Below, piece after piece: positions 38,641-46,300 of a DNA stretch of 46,300 bases; position 1 is the first letter of the stretch, and each line of letters begins with the position of its first letter. The position numbers were made by a program, and so were the translations under genes. The notes below the pieces were generated by a model, which was not told the origin of the DNA, searched no databases, and worked only from the letters and a program-made list of their open reading frames with translations. Origin of the DNA: a virus. Location of the stretch: IMG/VR virus record IMGVR_UViG_3300013102_000013, positions 1 to 46,300 of that record; one strand, given 5' to 3'.

Positions 38641-39519
38641 ATGGACGATTTCGTACCAGTCGACAGGGACATTGTAAACCACTGGATCTATAAAGATGCT
38701 GAATACTTCAAAGTGTGGTTTGAAATGCTGCACAGGGCGAGGTACGCAGTTGATCCAAAGGTGGACATTGAAAAAGGACAAGTGTATACGATTAACCAAG
38801 GTGAGTTTATGTTTGGTCGCCCAAGCTGGAGTGAAAGACTTGGAATAAGTGAACAGAGATTGAAAACGCTTATGAAGAAATTGATAGATCACAACATGAT
38901 TTCTCTAACCATCACTTATCGGTACTTCTCCATCTACAAACTCACTAATTACGAAAAATACCGAAAAAGCAACCAGCAGAACAACCAGCAGAAACACCTA
39001 GAGCCACAAGGGTTTGAGACACTTACCAACCAGCAAACTAACCTGCTGTCAACCAGCTGCTATCCTGCTGCTAACCTGCTGTCAACCACAAAAGAAGAAA
39101 GAAGTAATACAGAAGAAAAAAAGAAAGACAGTTTAAAAGATATATCAGCGCAAATAAAAGACTTGCGCTCTAGCTATTCGGAATCAATGGTTATTGTTTT
39201 GGATGAATACCTAAAATTCATCGCTGAAACAAGATCAAGCAAAAAGATTGCGGACAGCGTTGTTTTGAAGATACTTGAATACTTCGATGATTATCCACAG
39301 GTAATTGTGGAATATGCAATGAAAACGCATATGCACATGGTTGATAAAAAGTCAGCCAAGGAGAATTACACTTTCGGGATACTTCGAGGGATGAAGGGAA
39401 AGGAAACGGAAGCTTCTGCAAAGGTGATGATGTTTGACCGTGTGAAAGAAGCAGCTCCAGCAAAACAATCATGGGAAGCATTCGGCGAGGAACTGAAAGC
39501 TAAGGGGTTAATGCGATGA
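38641..39519 (+). CDS. Replication initiator (phage O/DnaD-like) containing the origin
   Basis: 292 residues from ATG 38641 (AGGTGGTGATA). N-terminal winged helix (SWSERLGISEQRLKTLMKKL, SIYKLTNYEKYRK), a Gln/Asn-rich low-complexity linker (about 110-160) encoded by DNA repeats, and a helical C-terminal domain (about 185-260) like phage replisome organisers. Initiators of this kind bind repeats inside their own gene and load the helicase; here the primase-helicase follows directly. The family name is uncertain; the role as initiator is well supported by layout. Confidence 0.75.
   Translation: MDDFVPVDRDIVNHWIYKDAEYFKVWFEMLHRARYAVDPKVDIEKGQVYTINQGEFMFGRPSWSERLGISEQRLKTLMKKLIDHNMISLTITYRYFSIYKLTNYEKYRKSNQQNNQQKHLEPQGFETLTNQQTNLLSTSCYPAANLLSTTKEERSNTEEKKKDSLKDISAQIKDLRSSYSESMVIVLDEYLKFIAETRSSKKIADSVVLKILEYFDDYPQVIVEYAMKTHMHMVDKKSAKENYTFGILRGMKGKETEASAKVMMFDRVKEAAPAKQSWEAFGEELKAKGLMR
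38971..39088 (+). repeat. Iterons of a probable replication origin
   Basis: Core AACCWGC occurs six times (near 38971, 38983, 39028, 39040, 39051, 39073). The longer unit AACCTGCTGTCAACCA occurs exactly at 39040-39055 and 39073-39088. Directly downstream (39089-39150) the DNA is very A-rich, a candidate unwinding element. The position inside the initiator gene parallels lambda O/ori. Confidence 0.72.
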
Positions 39520-41696
39520 AAGATTTTGAAGTTGTAAGAGAGCACTATGACATCGTTGAGTATGTGAGAACCTTCGTACACTTGCGGAAGTCGGGAAAAA
39601 CCTTCACAGGATTATGTCCACTACACGGAGAGAACACCGCGTCTTTTACCGTTGATCCAGCAAAGCAGTTATTCTACTGCCACGGATGCAATGAAGGTGG
39701 CGACATTATCAAGCTTCACCAGCTTATGGAGCGGTTTGGAACGCCATACGAAGCGCTGGAGGACTTGGCACAACGTAAAGACATTCCGTTATCGTCAACA
39801 ACCGATGAGGGATACCAGCGAAGAAAAGAGTTTCAGAAGACGCAAAGAAAACTGATTGATAAAGCGAACAGCCAGTCAGGAAAGAAAGAAGCTGTTGAGT
39901 ACATCCTTCACAGAGGATTGACCCAAGAGTCTGTTACAAAGTTCCGCATAGGGTACGGTCAAAAGAATCATAGCCTTATTATCCCACTTGCAGATCATCG
40001 AGGGCTTGAGGTTGGATACTGTGAAAGATACATTGGCGAACCGCCGCAAGGATTCCACGGGAAGTATAGACTTCCTTCGGAGAATACGGAATCACCTTAC
40101 TACAACGAACTTTTTAAGAAGACGGAGTTTTTGTTTAACGAATACAACTCACGCAAGGCGCTAAAGAAAGAACAACACTTACTGGTGTTTGAGGGACAAC
40201 TAGACGCAATCAGCGCAGATCAAATAGGATTCCCGGCTGCTGTGGCTTATATGCAATCCTCACTGGCTAAGGAGCAAGCCAAGAGAGTGTGTGCGCTTGC
40301 TGAGGAAAACACGGTTATCGTGTTGGTTCCAGATCGCAATAAATCGGGTATGGCGAGCATAGCGAATAACTACCACCTGTTGAGGTCGATACATCAAAAG
40401 TGCGTGATTAAAGTTTTGCTGTTACCGCTGCAACTAAAAGACGGAAAAGAAATGGACTTTAACGATTACGTTAAAAACGGAATGGATCGCACTCAAGCAG
40501 AGTCATACATAACCTTCGCTGAAATCGGACTGCTAGAAGTGATGATGCTAAACACTAATGACATTCTGTTACAACAACAAAACGCCGCCGAAATCATGTC
40601 AGAGATCACAAACCCATATATACGTGATCATGTATCTGTATTCCTTGCAGACCGCTGGAAGATGGACGTACAGAAGGTTCAGGGGATGCTATCGGTTAAA
40701 CCTCAAACAAGCTTGTACGAGAAGTACAGAACCATAGACGATATGTATGATTCATTCATGGGCAGGATCACTAAAACCAACTCAGGTAATTTGAAACTAG
40801 GATATCCGCAGCTTGACCGGATACTTAACAGCGGAATGGGAGTGCCCACAGGATGGGTTCTGGTGTACTTGGCTAGATCATCGGTTGGTAAGACGGCTTT
40901 TGCCTTGAACGTTATACAACATGCAGTAACCGTTCAAAACGTGGGATGTAACTTCTTTTCGTTTGAACAGCAAGATTCGGACTTATACCCTAAACTCGTT
41001 TCGATCAATGAAAATATCACACAAAATCAAGTGTATGAGGATTACGGGGACTTTGGTAACTACGATCATCACCAGACACTAAAACAGGCGTACAAAGATG
41101 GGTTACTCGTTTTTGAACACCAAAGATTGACCATTACAGAAATTGAAGACCTAGTAAAGATGGCAGATCAGCAATACTTCGATAACATCCCATGCAAAAT
41201 CATATTGATTGACTACCTGGGATATATCAAAACGCAGGGGTTAAGACGGTATGAAGAAATAAGCCAGCTAACCGCAGAGATTAAACAGGTAGCCAAGAGA
41301 ACGAATAAACTCATTATCTTACTGGCACAAACGAGTAGGGGAGAAGGTAAAGGATCGTCAGACGGTTCAAAGCCCGTAAGTTTCTCTGATGCGAGAGATA
41401 GCGGAACGATTGAAGAAAACGCAGATATACTGCTTGGAGCTTATCGTCCTGAACTTAATAACGAATTGGACTCACAGGAACTTATACAGGTCTTAGACGA
41501 TTATCATGTTCAAATCCTAAAGAATCGCGGTGGACCATCTGGTGCAGATTTAACCTTCAAGTTTGATAAACCGCAGCAGATCATAAGAGAGTGGAGGGAA
41601 GACGAAAAGAGCGTTCTAATTGCTAAAAAATATGATGAATGTTGCAGATTAGGCACGGAAGAAGAAAGAACGTTAAGTCTAAGGGGGATACAATGA
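39516..41696 (+). CDS. Bifunctional primase-helicase
   Basis: 726 residues, coupled to the initiator gene by a 4-base overlap. CHC2-type zinc finger: Cys34, His37, Cys55, Cys58 (LCPLHGEN; FYCHGCNEGGD). TOPRIM primase core with LLVFEGQLDAISADQIGFP around 220-240 and VLVPDRNKSGMAS. C-terminal RecA/DnaB-like helicase with Walker A SSVGKT near residue 459 and IILIDYLGYIK and LIILLAQTSRGEGKG motifs. Same domain order as T7 gp4. It primes and unwinds at the fork. No DNA polymerase gene is seen, so the host polymerase is probably used. Confidence 0.93.
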   Translation: MKDFEVVREHYDIVEYVRTFVHLRKSGKTFTGLCPLHGENTASFTVDPAKQLFYCHGCNEGGDIIKLHQLMERFGTPYEALEDLAQRKDIPLSSTTDEGYQRRKEFQKTQRKLIDKANSQSGKKEAVEYILHRGLTQESVTKFRIGYGQKNHSLIIPLADHRGLEVGYCERYIGEPPQGFHGKYRLPSENTESPYYNELFKKTEFLFNEYNSRKALKKEQHLLVFEGQLDAISADQIGFPAAVAYMQSSLAKEQAKRVCALAEENTVIVLVPDRNKSGMASIANNYHLLRSIHQKCVIKVLLLPLQLKDGKEMDFNDYVKNGMDRTQAESYITFAEIGLLEVMMLNTNDILLQQQNAAEIMSEITNPYIRDHVSVFLADRWKMDVQKVQGMLSVKPQTSLYEKYRTIDDMYDSFMGRITKTNSGNLKLGYPQLDRILNSGMGVPTGWVLVYLARSSVGKTAFALNVIQHAVTVQNVGCNFFSFEQQDSDLYPKLVSINENITQNQVYEDYGDFGNYDHHQTLKQAYKDGLLVFEHQRLTITEIEDLVKMADQQYFDNIPCKIILIDYLGYIKTQGLRRYEEISQLTAEIKQVAKRTNKLIILLAQTSRGEGKGSSDGSKPVSFSDARDSGTIEENADILLGAYRPELNNELDSQELIQVLDDYHVQILKNRGGPSGADLTFKFDKPQQIIREWREDEKSVLIAKKYDECCRLGTEEERTLSLRGIQ

Positions 41697-41968
41697 GATA
41701 CTCAGACTTCGTTGAACATACCAAACGGATGAAAAACCGCGAAAGGGGTGATTACTTCAACCAATTATCCGAAGAAGAAAAAGTAGAATTGATTGATGAT
41801 TACAACGAAGGCGCAACAAAAGAAAAAATGTTCCTCCAAGTTCGACTGATTGGAGCAGCCGAAATGATCGAAGAGGAACAAGACAAAGATAATCCAGATG
41901 TAGGTAAGATTAGAGAATGGCTAAGGATATATGAGAAGTTAGCGGAAGAGTATTTCACTTTAGGATAA
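41693..41968 (+). CDS. Hypothetical helical protein
   Basis: 91 residues from ATG 41693 (AAGGGGGATACA), overlapping the primase-helicase stop by 4 bases. Charged, helical (SDFVEHTKRMKNRERGDYFN; KIREWLRIYEKLAEEYFTL). No family recognised. Confidence 0.65.
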   Translation: MRYSDFVEHTKRMKNRERGDYFNQLSEEEKVELIDDYNEGATKEKMFLQVRLIGAAEMIEEEQDKDNPDVGKIREWLRIYEKLAEEYFTLG

Positions 41969-42025
41969 GCCTATTAACAGTATACCCAAAGAACCACCAA
42001 ATAATAACTAGAGGAATGATGGAAA

Positions 42026-42316
42026 ATGAAAAATGAGATATTTAGTTCATGTTGTGCATTTGGAGGAATGACAGAGGAAGTTCATGTTTTAAAATCAGAA
42101 TGCCCAATTAAACGAGAGTTAGGAAGCAGAGAAATTGAAAATATATTTGGAGAGAATAAAGGTCAGAAAAGAGAAGAATGCACATGCATTTATATCAGTG
42201 CTTTTGGCGGAGGCGTTAAACCTTGTGAACATTACAAAGGAACAAAGAAAGTGACGCGGAATAAAAAACCTAAGTATTTAATTAATTGTGCTGCGTTGGA
42301 AGGTGCTGACTTATGA
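42026..42316 (+). CDS. Cys-rich hypothetical protein
   Basis: 96 residues with AGAGGAATGATGG upstream. Cys residues scattered (SSCCAF; ECTCIY; KPCEHY; INCAAL), possibly metal-binding. No family recognised. Overlaps the next start by 4 bases. Confidence 0.6.
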   Translation: MKNEIFSSCCAFGGMTEEVHVLKSECPIKRELGSREIENIFGENKGQKREECTCIYISAFGGGVKPCEHYKGTKKVTRNKKPKYLINCAALEGADL

Positions 42317-42609
42317 AACGTATACCCACAATGAGTATAAACCCATGGGGAATGAGTATGAGCAAGATCATCCCCAACACGTTAGGCCACAAACTATCTT
42401 TTGCAGTAGACAAAGACAAAGGCGAAATCCACATCAGCACGGATCCGGGAGAGCACATGGCACTGGTAACGTACCCTGAAATGATCCCGATCATCAAGAG
42501 TGTGCCGCTAATCAAATGGATCAAGGGAGAGCTGGGAGAGCGGAACTATAGCAAAATGCCGATTGAGCTTAGCGAAAACAAATTCATTGTGAAGGTGGGA
42601 GAGAAGTGA
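42313..42609 (+). CDS. Hypothetical protein
   Basis: 98 residues, ATG overlapping the preceding stop. Beta-rich N-terminal part (KLSFAVDKDKGEIHISTDPG) and a helical centre (EMIPIIKSVPLIKWIKGEL). No family recognised. Confidence 0.6.
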   Translation: MKRIPTMSINPWGMSMSKIIPNTLGHKLSFAVDKDKGEIHISTDPGEHMALVTYPEMIPIIKSVPLIKWIKGELGERNYSKMPIELSENKFIVKVGEK

Positions 42610-42884
42610 GCAACATGGGATTTGGAATGTGGTGTGAAGGTGACACTCCATCCTGTTATGTCGGACCAAAATCTAATTACACCAAAGAAGAGTTTGAAAA
42701 AGAGTGTGAACAAGATGCTGATGGTTACTTTGAATTTTTCGATACAAAAGAAGCTTATGCGAGATTTTATCCGGTAGCGCCAGAAGGGATTGACAGAGAA
42801 GGCGGAACATATTCGTTTTGTAATTCAGGTAGAGGTGCTTTTCCGGTATGGGTAAGAGACGTAAAACCGAAAAAGGAGGAATAA
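42606..42884 (+). CDS. Hypothetical protein
   Basis: 92 residues from GTG 42606 (GTGGGAGAGAA); ATG 42615 is an alternative. Acidic, aromatic (KEEFEKECEQDADGYFEFFD; YARFYPVAPEGIDREGGTY). No family recognised. Confidence 0.6.
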   Translation: MSNMGFGMWCEGDTPSCYVGPKSNYTKEEFEKECEQDADGYFEFFDTKEAYARFYPVAPEGIDREGGTYSFCNSGRGAFPVWVRDVKPKKEE

Positions 42885-42885
42885 C

Positions 42886-43059
42886 ATGTACGCCGTACTT
42901 CAATGGAACCATGACGCACCTATCGACTCTTTGCCGATGGTAATAGCTGAACGTTTAACCGAGGAACAAGCGAACCTAACGGCGCGCATGAACATGTCAC
43001 AGTATCACCGGAAAGTGATCACGATGGAAGAACTGGCAGACATGCGTAAAACGCCATGA
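42886..43059 (+). CDS. Small hypothetical protein
   Basis: 57 residues behind AAAAAGGAGGAATAAC. YAVLQWNHDAPIDSLPMVIA then ERLTEEQANLTARMN, a short beta strand and helix. Its stop overlaps the next start. No family recognised. Confidence 0.6.
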   Translation: MYAVLQWNHDAPIDSLPMVIAERLTEEQANLTARMNMSQYHRKVITMEELADMRKTP

Positions 43060-43328
43060 GTGACGAAATCAAACGAAGAAGACAGGAGAGCTTGGACAGA
43101 AGTGAGATGCAGCGCTCCTGGAACGCCGCTGAGTGGCTTATACGCGAAAGAGTGGAACAACTGGACCATCTGCTATTTAAACTCTCTCAGGAAGCTTCTA
43201 CACTGTCTGTGAGCGTGGCATACCGGAACAAGTTTATGGTGGAACACTTAATCGAGATGATTGATCAAGTCGCAGCAAAGCGGGAAGAAGAGGAACGGCA
43301 GGGAGTGAGAGGACGAAAGAGAGGGTGA
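43056..43328 (+). CDS. Charged helical hypothetical protein
   Basis: 90 residues, overlapping start. Highly charged helices (DEIKRRRQESLDRSEMQRSW; MIDQVAAKREEEERQGVRGR), basic end. Possibly nucleic-acid-binding; unknown. Confidence 0.6.
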   Translation: MSDEIKRRRQESLDRSEMQRSWNAAEWLIRERVEQLDHLLFKLSQEASTLSVSVAYRNKFMVEHLIEMIDQVAAKREEEERQGVRGRKRG

Positions 43329-43333
43329 AGGGA

Positions 43334-43516
43334 ATGAGACTAACTACAGCGGTAGAGTTAATGAGAGTGCATCAGAAGTGTCCGCAATGTAACAGCGGGA
43401 TGATTGGAAACGGAGAAGGGACGCTAGTGGTGACAGAGGATGTATTTAAGCGCACCTGCAAGTGTGGGTGGAGCGTAGAAGTGAATCCGAAGTCCGAAGG
43501 GCATCAAATCGACTGA
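43334..43516 (+). CDS. Small zinc-ribbon protein
   Basis: 60 residues from ATG 43334, with GAGGGTG 7 bases upstream (GTG 43325 is the alternative). CPQCNSGMIGNGEGTL and CKCGWSVE give two Cys pairs, a zinc ribbon. No specific function. Confidence 0.6.
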   Translation: MRLTTAVELMRVHQKCPQCNSGMIGNGEGTLVVTEDVFKRTCKCGWSVEVNPKSEGHQID

Positions 43517-43574
43517 ACAACCCAGCGAAGCGGGGGCCGACAAAGGCAATTAAAATCATAAAGGAGAGAAGAAC

Positions 43575-43916
43575 ATGACACCAGAACGGAAAGAAGTAAT
43601 CAAGGAAGACGCTCAGTACGAAGTAAATGCTGGCTACGGACACGGTTCATCCGACATAAGTAACCAAGAAGCATTGGAGTTGCTGGCTGCTCTAGAAGAG
43701 ACAGAGCAACAAGCAAAGGGATGGAAAGAAATATCCGTTAAGCAGACAAATGAATTAGTTGAGGCGCAGCATAACATATCCCGGCTAACCAAGGCGCTGG
43801 AAAGAATCATGAACGTTACTGGTGCAGATTACGAGGAATCCTTTAACAAGGCTATCAATATCGCATACTTGGCTTTAGGACTTGGGGAAGGAGCTAAGAC
43901 AAATGAAAACCTATGA
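43575..43916 (+). CDS. Hypothetical helical protein
   Basis: 113 residues behind AAAGGAGAGAAGAAC. Acidic start, coiled-coil centre (ELLAALEETEQQAKGWKEIS; EAQHNISRLTKALERIMNVT). No family recognised. Overlaps the next gene by 14 bases. Confidence 0.65.
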   Translation: MTPERKEVIKEDAQYEVNAGYGHGSSDISNQEALELLAALEETEQQAKGWKEISVKQTNELVEAQHNISRLTKALERIMNVTGADYEESFNKAINIAYLALGLGEGAKTNENL

Positions 43917-44064
43917 AGCAGGAACCAAACTACACACCATCGCCACCATCAAGAAAGTAAAGAACGGAATACCAACGGTACTACACATAGAGGGAAGACG
44001 CTACGTGTATGAGCCACAGGGAAGTATGCAAATGGAAACAGTGAAGGAGGTACACCCCCAATGA
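43903..44064 (+). CDS. Small beta-rich hypothetical protein
   Basis: 53 residues from ATG 43903 (GGGGAAGGAG). Beta pattern (KLHTIATIKKVKNGIPTVLH; RRYVYEPQGSMQMETVKEV) like small SH3-type domains common in phage early regions. Its stop overlaps the next start by 4 bases. Confidence 0.6.
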   Translation: MKTYEAGTKLHTIATIKKVKNGIPTVLHIEGRRYVYEPQGSMQMETVKEVHPQ

Positions 44065-44702
44065 CCCAAACACCCCAACCACCGAGAGATTGGCAAAAGG
44101 ATATGGAGATGTGTGAGAAGGTCAAAGATTCAAAGTGGTTGACGCTTGAATCGAGCGCAACGGCCGTCTGGCAACGCGGAGGATTAATGAGCACCATATG
44201 GGAGGGAGTAGATGCAGAAGCTCTCCAGCAGTACAAGGCAGCCCTTCCCTACTGGCTCCAAGAAGCCAAGAAATGGCGCGAACGATACGAGCAGCGACCA
44301 ACATTTGAATTGCTGGAAGCAGCTCAAGCCCTATATGAGCACCACAATGCTCGTGCTGATGAAGCCGAAAAACAAACTAAGGTCTACAAACAATCCTACG
44401 AGGGTACATTGACCGCCTGGGAATCCGAGAAAGCCCGTGCAGCCGCAGCGGAGGAAGAGGTACGTTACCAAAAAGGAGTTACAGAAGACTACGCCAAGGG
44501 ATACCGCCTGCAGGAGTTACGAGCGATTGCAGCAGAGGCCCGGGAACAACGGCTGAAAGATGCGGTAAAAACGATCAAAGAATTATCGAAGTGGGACGGT
44601 ATATCTCAGTACTTGGATCGCTGCTATATCGAAGCACGAGACGTACTTGCCACTATTTACCCGGATACCACAGAGCCAAAGGAGGTAACAGATAATGAGT
44701 AG
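44061..44702 (+). CDS. Coiled-coil hypothetical protein
   Basis: 213 residues behind GAAGGAGGTACACCCCC. The first 70 residues are Trp-rich (SKWLTLESSATAVWQRGGLM); about 75-170 is a long charged coiled coil (RADEAEKQTKVYKQSYEGTL; ESEKARAAAAEEEVRYQKG). C-terminal helix ends EVTDNE. No family recognised. Confidence 0.65.
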   Translation: MTQTPQPPRDWQKDMEMCEKVKDSKWLTLESSATAVWQRGGLMSTIWEGVDAEALQQYKAALPYWLQEAKKWRERYEQRPTFELLEAAQALYEHHNARADEAEKQTKVYKQSYEGTLTAWESEKARAAAAEEEVRYQKGVTEDYAKGYRLQELRAIAAEAREQRLKDAVKTIKELSKWDGISQYLDRCYIEARDVLATIYPDTTEPKEVTDNE

Positions 44703-44904
44703 TGGTATCAAAAGACATCGCCGTACATCACCTATGCCTATCACCTCAGACTTCCCACCACCGAACCGAGCGGTAACCTACAGCGAATGTATCACACGCC
44801 AAATGACACCACAGGAGTATACAGACATGTTAGCGAAGTATGGACCACCGAAGATGAAACTAAAGGACGGACCGGGACGGATCTGCGAGAAAAGGAAGGT
44901 GTAG
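44695..44904 (+). CDS. Small Pro-rich hypothetical protein
   Basis: 69 residues, overlapping the previous gene by 8 bases with AAAGGAGGTAACAGATA upstream. Basic/Pro-rich start (KRHRRTSPMPITSDFPPPNR), then QMTPQEYTDMLAKYGPPKMK. No family recognised. Confidence 0.6.
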   Translation: MSSGIKRHRRTSPMPITSDFPPPNRAVTYSECITRQMTPQEYTDMLAKYGPPKMKLKDGPGRICEKRKV

Positions 44905-44906
44905 AA

Positions 44907-45011
44907 ATGGGATTAACAGATGTTTTGTTTGTGGGATTGAATTGTTTTCTTCTAGGGGCATGCGTTGTGAATATGGCTTATTGCTGGCCTGAAAGGAAGG
45001 ACAAACGATGA
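44907..45011 (+). CDS. Tiny single-span membrane protein
   Basis: 34 residues behind AAAGGAAGGTGTAGAA. One hydrophobic span (LFVGLNCFLLGACVVNMAYC) then WPERKDKR, so N-out/C-in is likely. Overlaps the RusA gene by 4 bases. Unknown function. Confidence 0.55.
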   Translation: MGLTDVLFVGLNCFLLGACVVNMAYCWPERKDKR

Positions 45012-45418
45012 TTGAATTTACAGTATACGGAGAAGCTACTGCCCAAGGCAGACCAAGAGCAACAACCATCAACGGAAAAGCGCGGATGTACGATCCTGCA
45101 AAGTCGAGGGATTACAAAGACTATGTAAGACTGGTCGCAAGCGAACACGCACCGAAAGAATTGTTAAAAGATGCGCTCCTTGTCGAAATCATCATTTACC
45201 GGAAGATCCCGAAATCTTTCAGCAAAAAGAAGACAACAGACGCAGAGCGCGGATTGATCGTACCCACTTCAAAACCCGATGCGGATAACTACTTGAAGGG
45301 AATCAGCGATGCTTTAAACGGGGTGATATGGAAGGACGACAGCCAAATCACTGATGCTATTATACGCAAAAGATACAGCGATAAGCCACGTATGGAAATA
45401 AAAATACAAGAAATATGA
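45008..45418 (+). CDS. rusA: RusA-family Holliday junction resolvase
   Basis: 136 residues. RusA fold: FTVYGEATAQGRPRATTING at the N-terminus and the catalytic acidic block SKPDADNYLKGISDALNGVI with WKDDSQI, giving the required Asp residues. It cuts four-way junctions made by the ERF/SSB recombination pathway, which helps terminase receive unbranched DNA. Coupled to the small membrane gene upstream. Confidence 0.92.
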   Translation: MIEFTVYGEATAQGRPRATTINGKARMYDPAKSRDYKDYVRLVASEHAPKELLKDALLVEIIIYRKIPKSFSKKKTTDAERGLIVPTSKPDADNYLKGISDALNGVIWKDDSQITDAIIRKRYSDKPRMEIKIQEI

Positions 45419-45437
45419 TCATGAAGGAGGAAAGGAA

Positions 45438-45617
45438 ATGATGGAAGAAGCAAAGTCGAAAATGTACGAGATTGTGTATAAGTTCATGACTGATAACAGA
45501 ATTAGTTGTGAAGACTCCATTTATCAAACAGATAGAGCGATTGAAAACGCTTATGAACTGATGGGAGACTTGTACAAAGCAATCGAACCATTCTTACCGC
45601 CAAACGAGGATGAATGA
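45438..45617 (+). CDS. Small acidic helical protein
   Basis: 59 residues behind AAGGAGGAAAGGAA. Acidic helices (EEAKSKMYEIVYKFMTDNRI; YQTDRAIENAYELMGDLYKA). Its stop overlaps the next start. No family recognised. Confidence 0.6.
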   Translation: MMEEAKSKMYEIVYKFMTDNRISCEDSIYQTDRAIENAYELMGDLYKAIEPFLPPNEDE

Positions 45618-45790
45618 TGAAATACGCCAACCTAAAACCACACTGGCACCACTTTGACGGCGTATCCATCCTCACAGACTCCCAGCAGCGCATTCTAGGC
45701 TATATACAGCCCATCGGCAGTCAAATACACCGCGAGTACATAAGAGGGCTTAAAACAGCCACAGGGAAGCTGCACAAACGTCCACCCTGA
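45617..45790 (+). CDS. Small hypothetical protein, end of the replication operon
   Basis: 57 residues; ATG overlaps the previous TGA. Beta/basic (KPHWHHFDGVSILTDSQQRI; REYIRGLKTATGKLHKRPP). No family recognised. Confidence 0.55.
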   Translation: MKYANLKPHWHHFDGVSILTDSQQRILGYIQPIGSQIHREYIRGLKTATGKLHKRPP

Positions 45791-45834
45791 ACCTAGTATA
45801 TTACCCAAAATTGATAGGCTAAAAACGGTAGCGA

Positions 45835-45843
45835 TGGTATAAT
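45835..45843 (+). promoter_or_regulatory. Extended -10 promoter of the wrap-around gene
   Basis: TGGTATAAT, a perfect extended -10, 43 bases before the start at 45886. No good -35 at 17 bases; TTGATA lies 21 bases upstream. The same TGnTA-AAT type of element occurs at 1534, 31983 and (minus strand) 32086. Confidence 0.65.
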
Positions 45844-45885
45844 AAAGCTATTGACAAAGCATTTACATGTAAAGGGGATATGTTA

Positions 45886-46300
45886 ATGAACGTGGAAGAG
45901 TTGAAGCAACAGCAAGCGGCCATCGAGCAGCAGATCGTGGATATTGACCAAGGAAACAAGATCGGGGATAAGGCAGCGCTGCAAAATGAAGTTGTAGCCA
46001 TCATCAACAAGATCAGCGAATTGGAGTATCAAGCCAAACTGGAGCAAGAAAAACAGGTGATTGAGGAAGAGTATGTAGCGCTGGTAGAAGAAACCAAAGC
46101 ACAAACAGCTTCTCTGCTTGAAACACTCAGCATTGGCGGTCTCAGCATCAGCCAATTGTCTGCGAGTGAGGAAGCATACGAGATCCTGCGGGATGGATTG
46201 CAGATGTTCATTGACGAGAAAGACGCAAATACGCTGAAACAGATCAAGGTTGTCAAAGAGGATGCCGCGAGAGACATTGCCGAACTGCGGATGCTTAACA
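45886..46300 (+). CDS. Coiled-coil phage protein, N-terminal part (continues at base 1)
   Basis: Start ATG 45886 is 8 bases after AAAGGGG; ATG 45880, in frame, is only 2 bases from it. The first 106 residues before the ATG equivalent to base 27 are coiled coil (NVEELKQQQAAIEQQIVDID, then EYQAKLEQEKQVIEEEYVAL). The frame continues without a stop through the 123-bp overlap into the 1-785 part. Total product about 358 residues. Confidence 0.8.
   Translation, partial: MNVEELKQQQAAIEQQIVDIDQGNKIGDKAALQNEVVAIINKISELEYQAKLEQEKQVIEEEYVALVEETKAQTASLLETLSIGGLSISQLSASEEAYEILRDGLQMFIDEKDANTLKQIKVVKEDAARDIAELRMLN
46178..46300 (+). repeat. Terminal overlap: 123 bp identical to bases 1-123
   Basis: Exact copy of the first 123 bases of the window, in direct orientation, within one continuous reading frame. 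This means the window is a circular (or circularly permuted) map written with a short overlap; the non-redundant length is 46,177 bp. Confidence 0.95.

Noticed and set aside
38971-39088. Repeats considered as a CRISPR array
   Set aside because: Units are 7-16 bp, irregularly spaced and inside an intact initiator gene; there are no Cas genes.

Overview
The window is a compact dsDNA bacteriophage genome, seen as one full turn of a circular map. Bases 1-123 recur exactly at 46178-46300, and the gene cut by the left edge continues in frame from the right edge, so the unit is about 46,177 bp. A Gram-positive host of the Paenibacillus/Brevibacillus/Bacillus type is likely: strong GGAGG ribosome sites throughout, an LLH-type holin, and two copies of the copper-amine-oxidase-like 'stalk' domain that is abundant in Paenibacillus. 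The host is inferred, not proven.

Layout. (a) 1-2250: a long coiled-coil protein wrapping round the origin of coordinates, a small conserved protein, a helix-turn-helix protein, then about 675 nt of non-coding, highly paired RNA that contains a tRNA-Ile(UAU) and ends at a perfect terminator. (b) 2246-10500: short membrane peptides, terminase small and large subunits, P22-like portal, scaffold, a small capsid protein and the major capsid protein. (c) 10512-24386: adaptors, two receptor-binding proteins with a shared N-terminal anchor (pectate-lyase-like beta-helix and SGNH hydrolase), a P22-gp10/T7-gp12-like tail nozzle, an exported stalk-domain protein in its own transcription unit, and internal virion (ejection) proteins. 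One ejection protein appears to be joined to a glucosaminidase domain by a -1 ribosomal frameshift. There is no tape measure, sheath or tail-tube gene, so the particle is most likely short-tailed. (d) 24383-26089: lysis cassette (membrane peptides, amidase, holin). (e) 26101-30016: accessory genes (ribbon-helix-helix protein, Rha-like regulator, exported trypsin-like protease, FtsK/SpoIIIE-like ATPase, replication-relaxation family protein). (f) 30000-31531: minus-strand operon of small genes including an HNH nuclease. (g) 31560-32250: about 700 bp without a gene but dense in paired elements, a likely 70-nt small RNA, divergent promoters and an operator palindrome. (h) 32254-38368: plus-strand early genes: XRE repressor, an HNH-HTH fusion, many tiny proteins including a tandem duplication, then ERF recombinase, SSB, a second HNH protein and a Lar-like antirestriction protein. 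(i) 38408-45843: replication genes (DnaD/O-like initiator with iterons inside it, primase-helicase, RusA resolvase) and further small genes.

No integrase, serine recombinase, ParA/ParB or plasmid Rep gene is visible. The regulators (XRE, Rha-like) suggest a temperate or formerly temperate phage. If it is temperate, an extrachromosomal (phage-plasmid) state using the 38.97-39.09 kb origin is possible, but that is inference.
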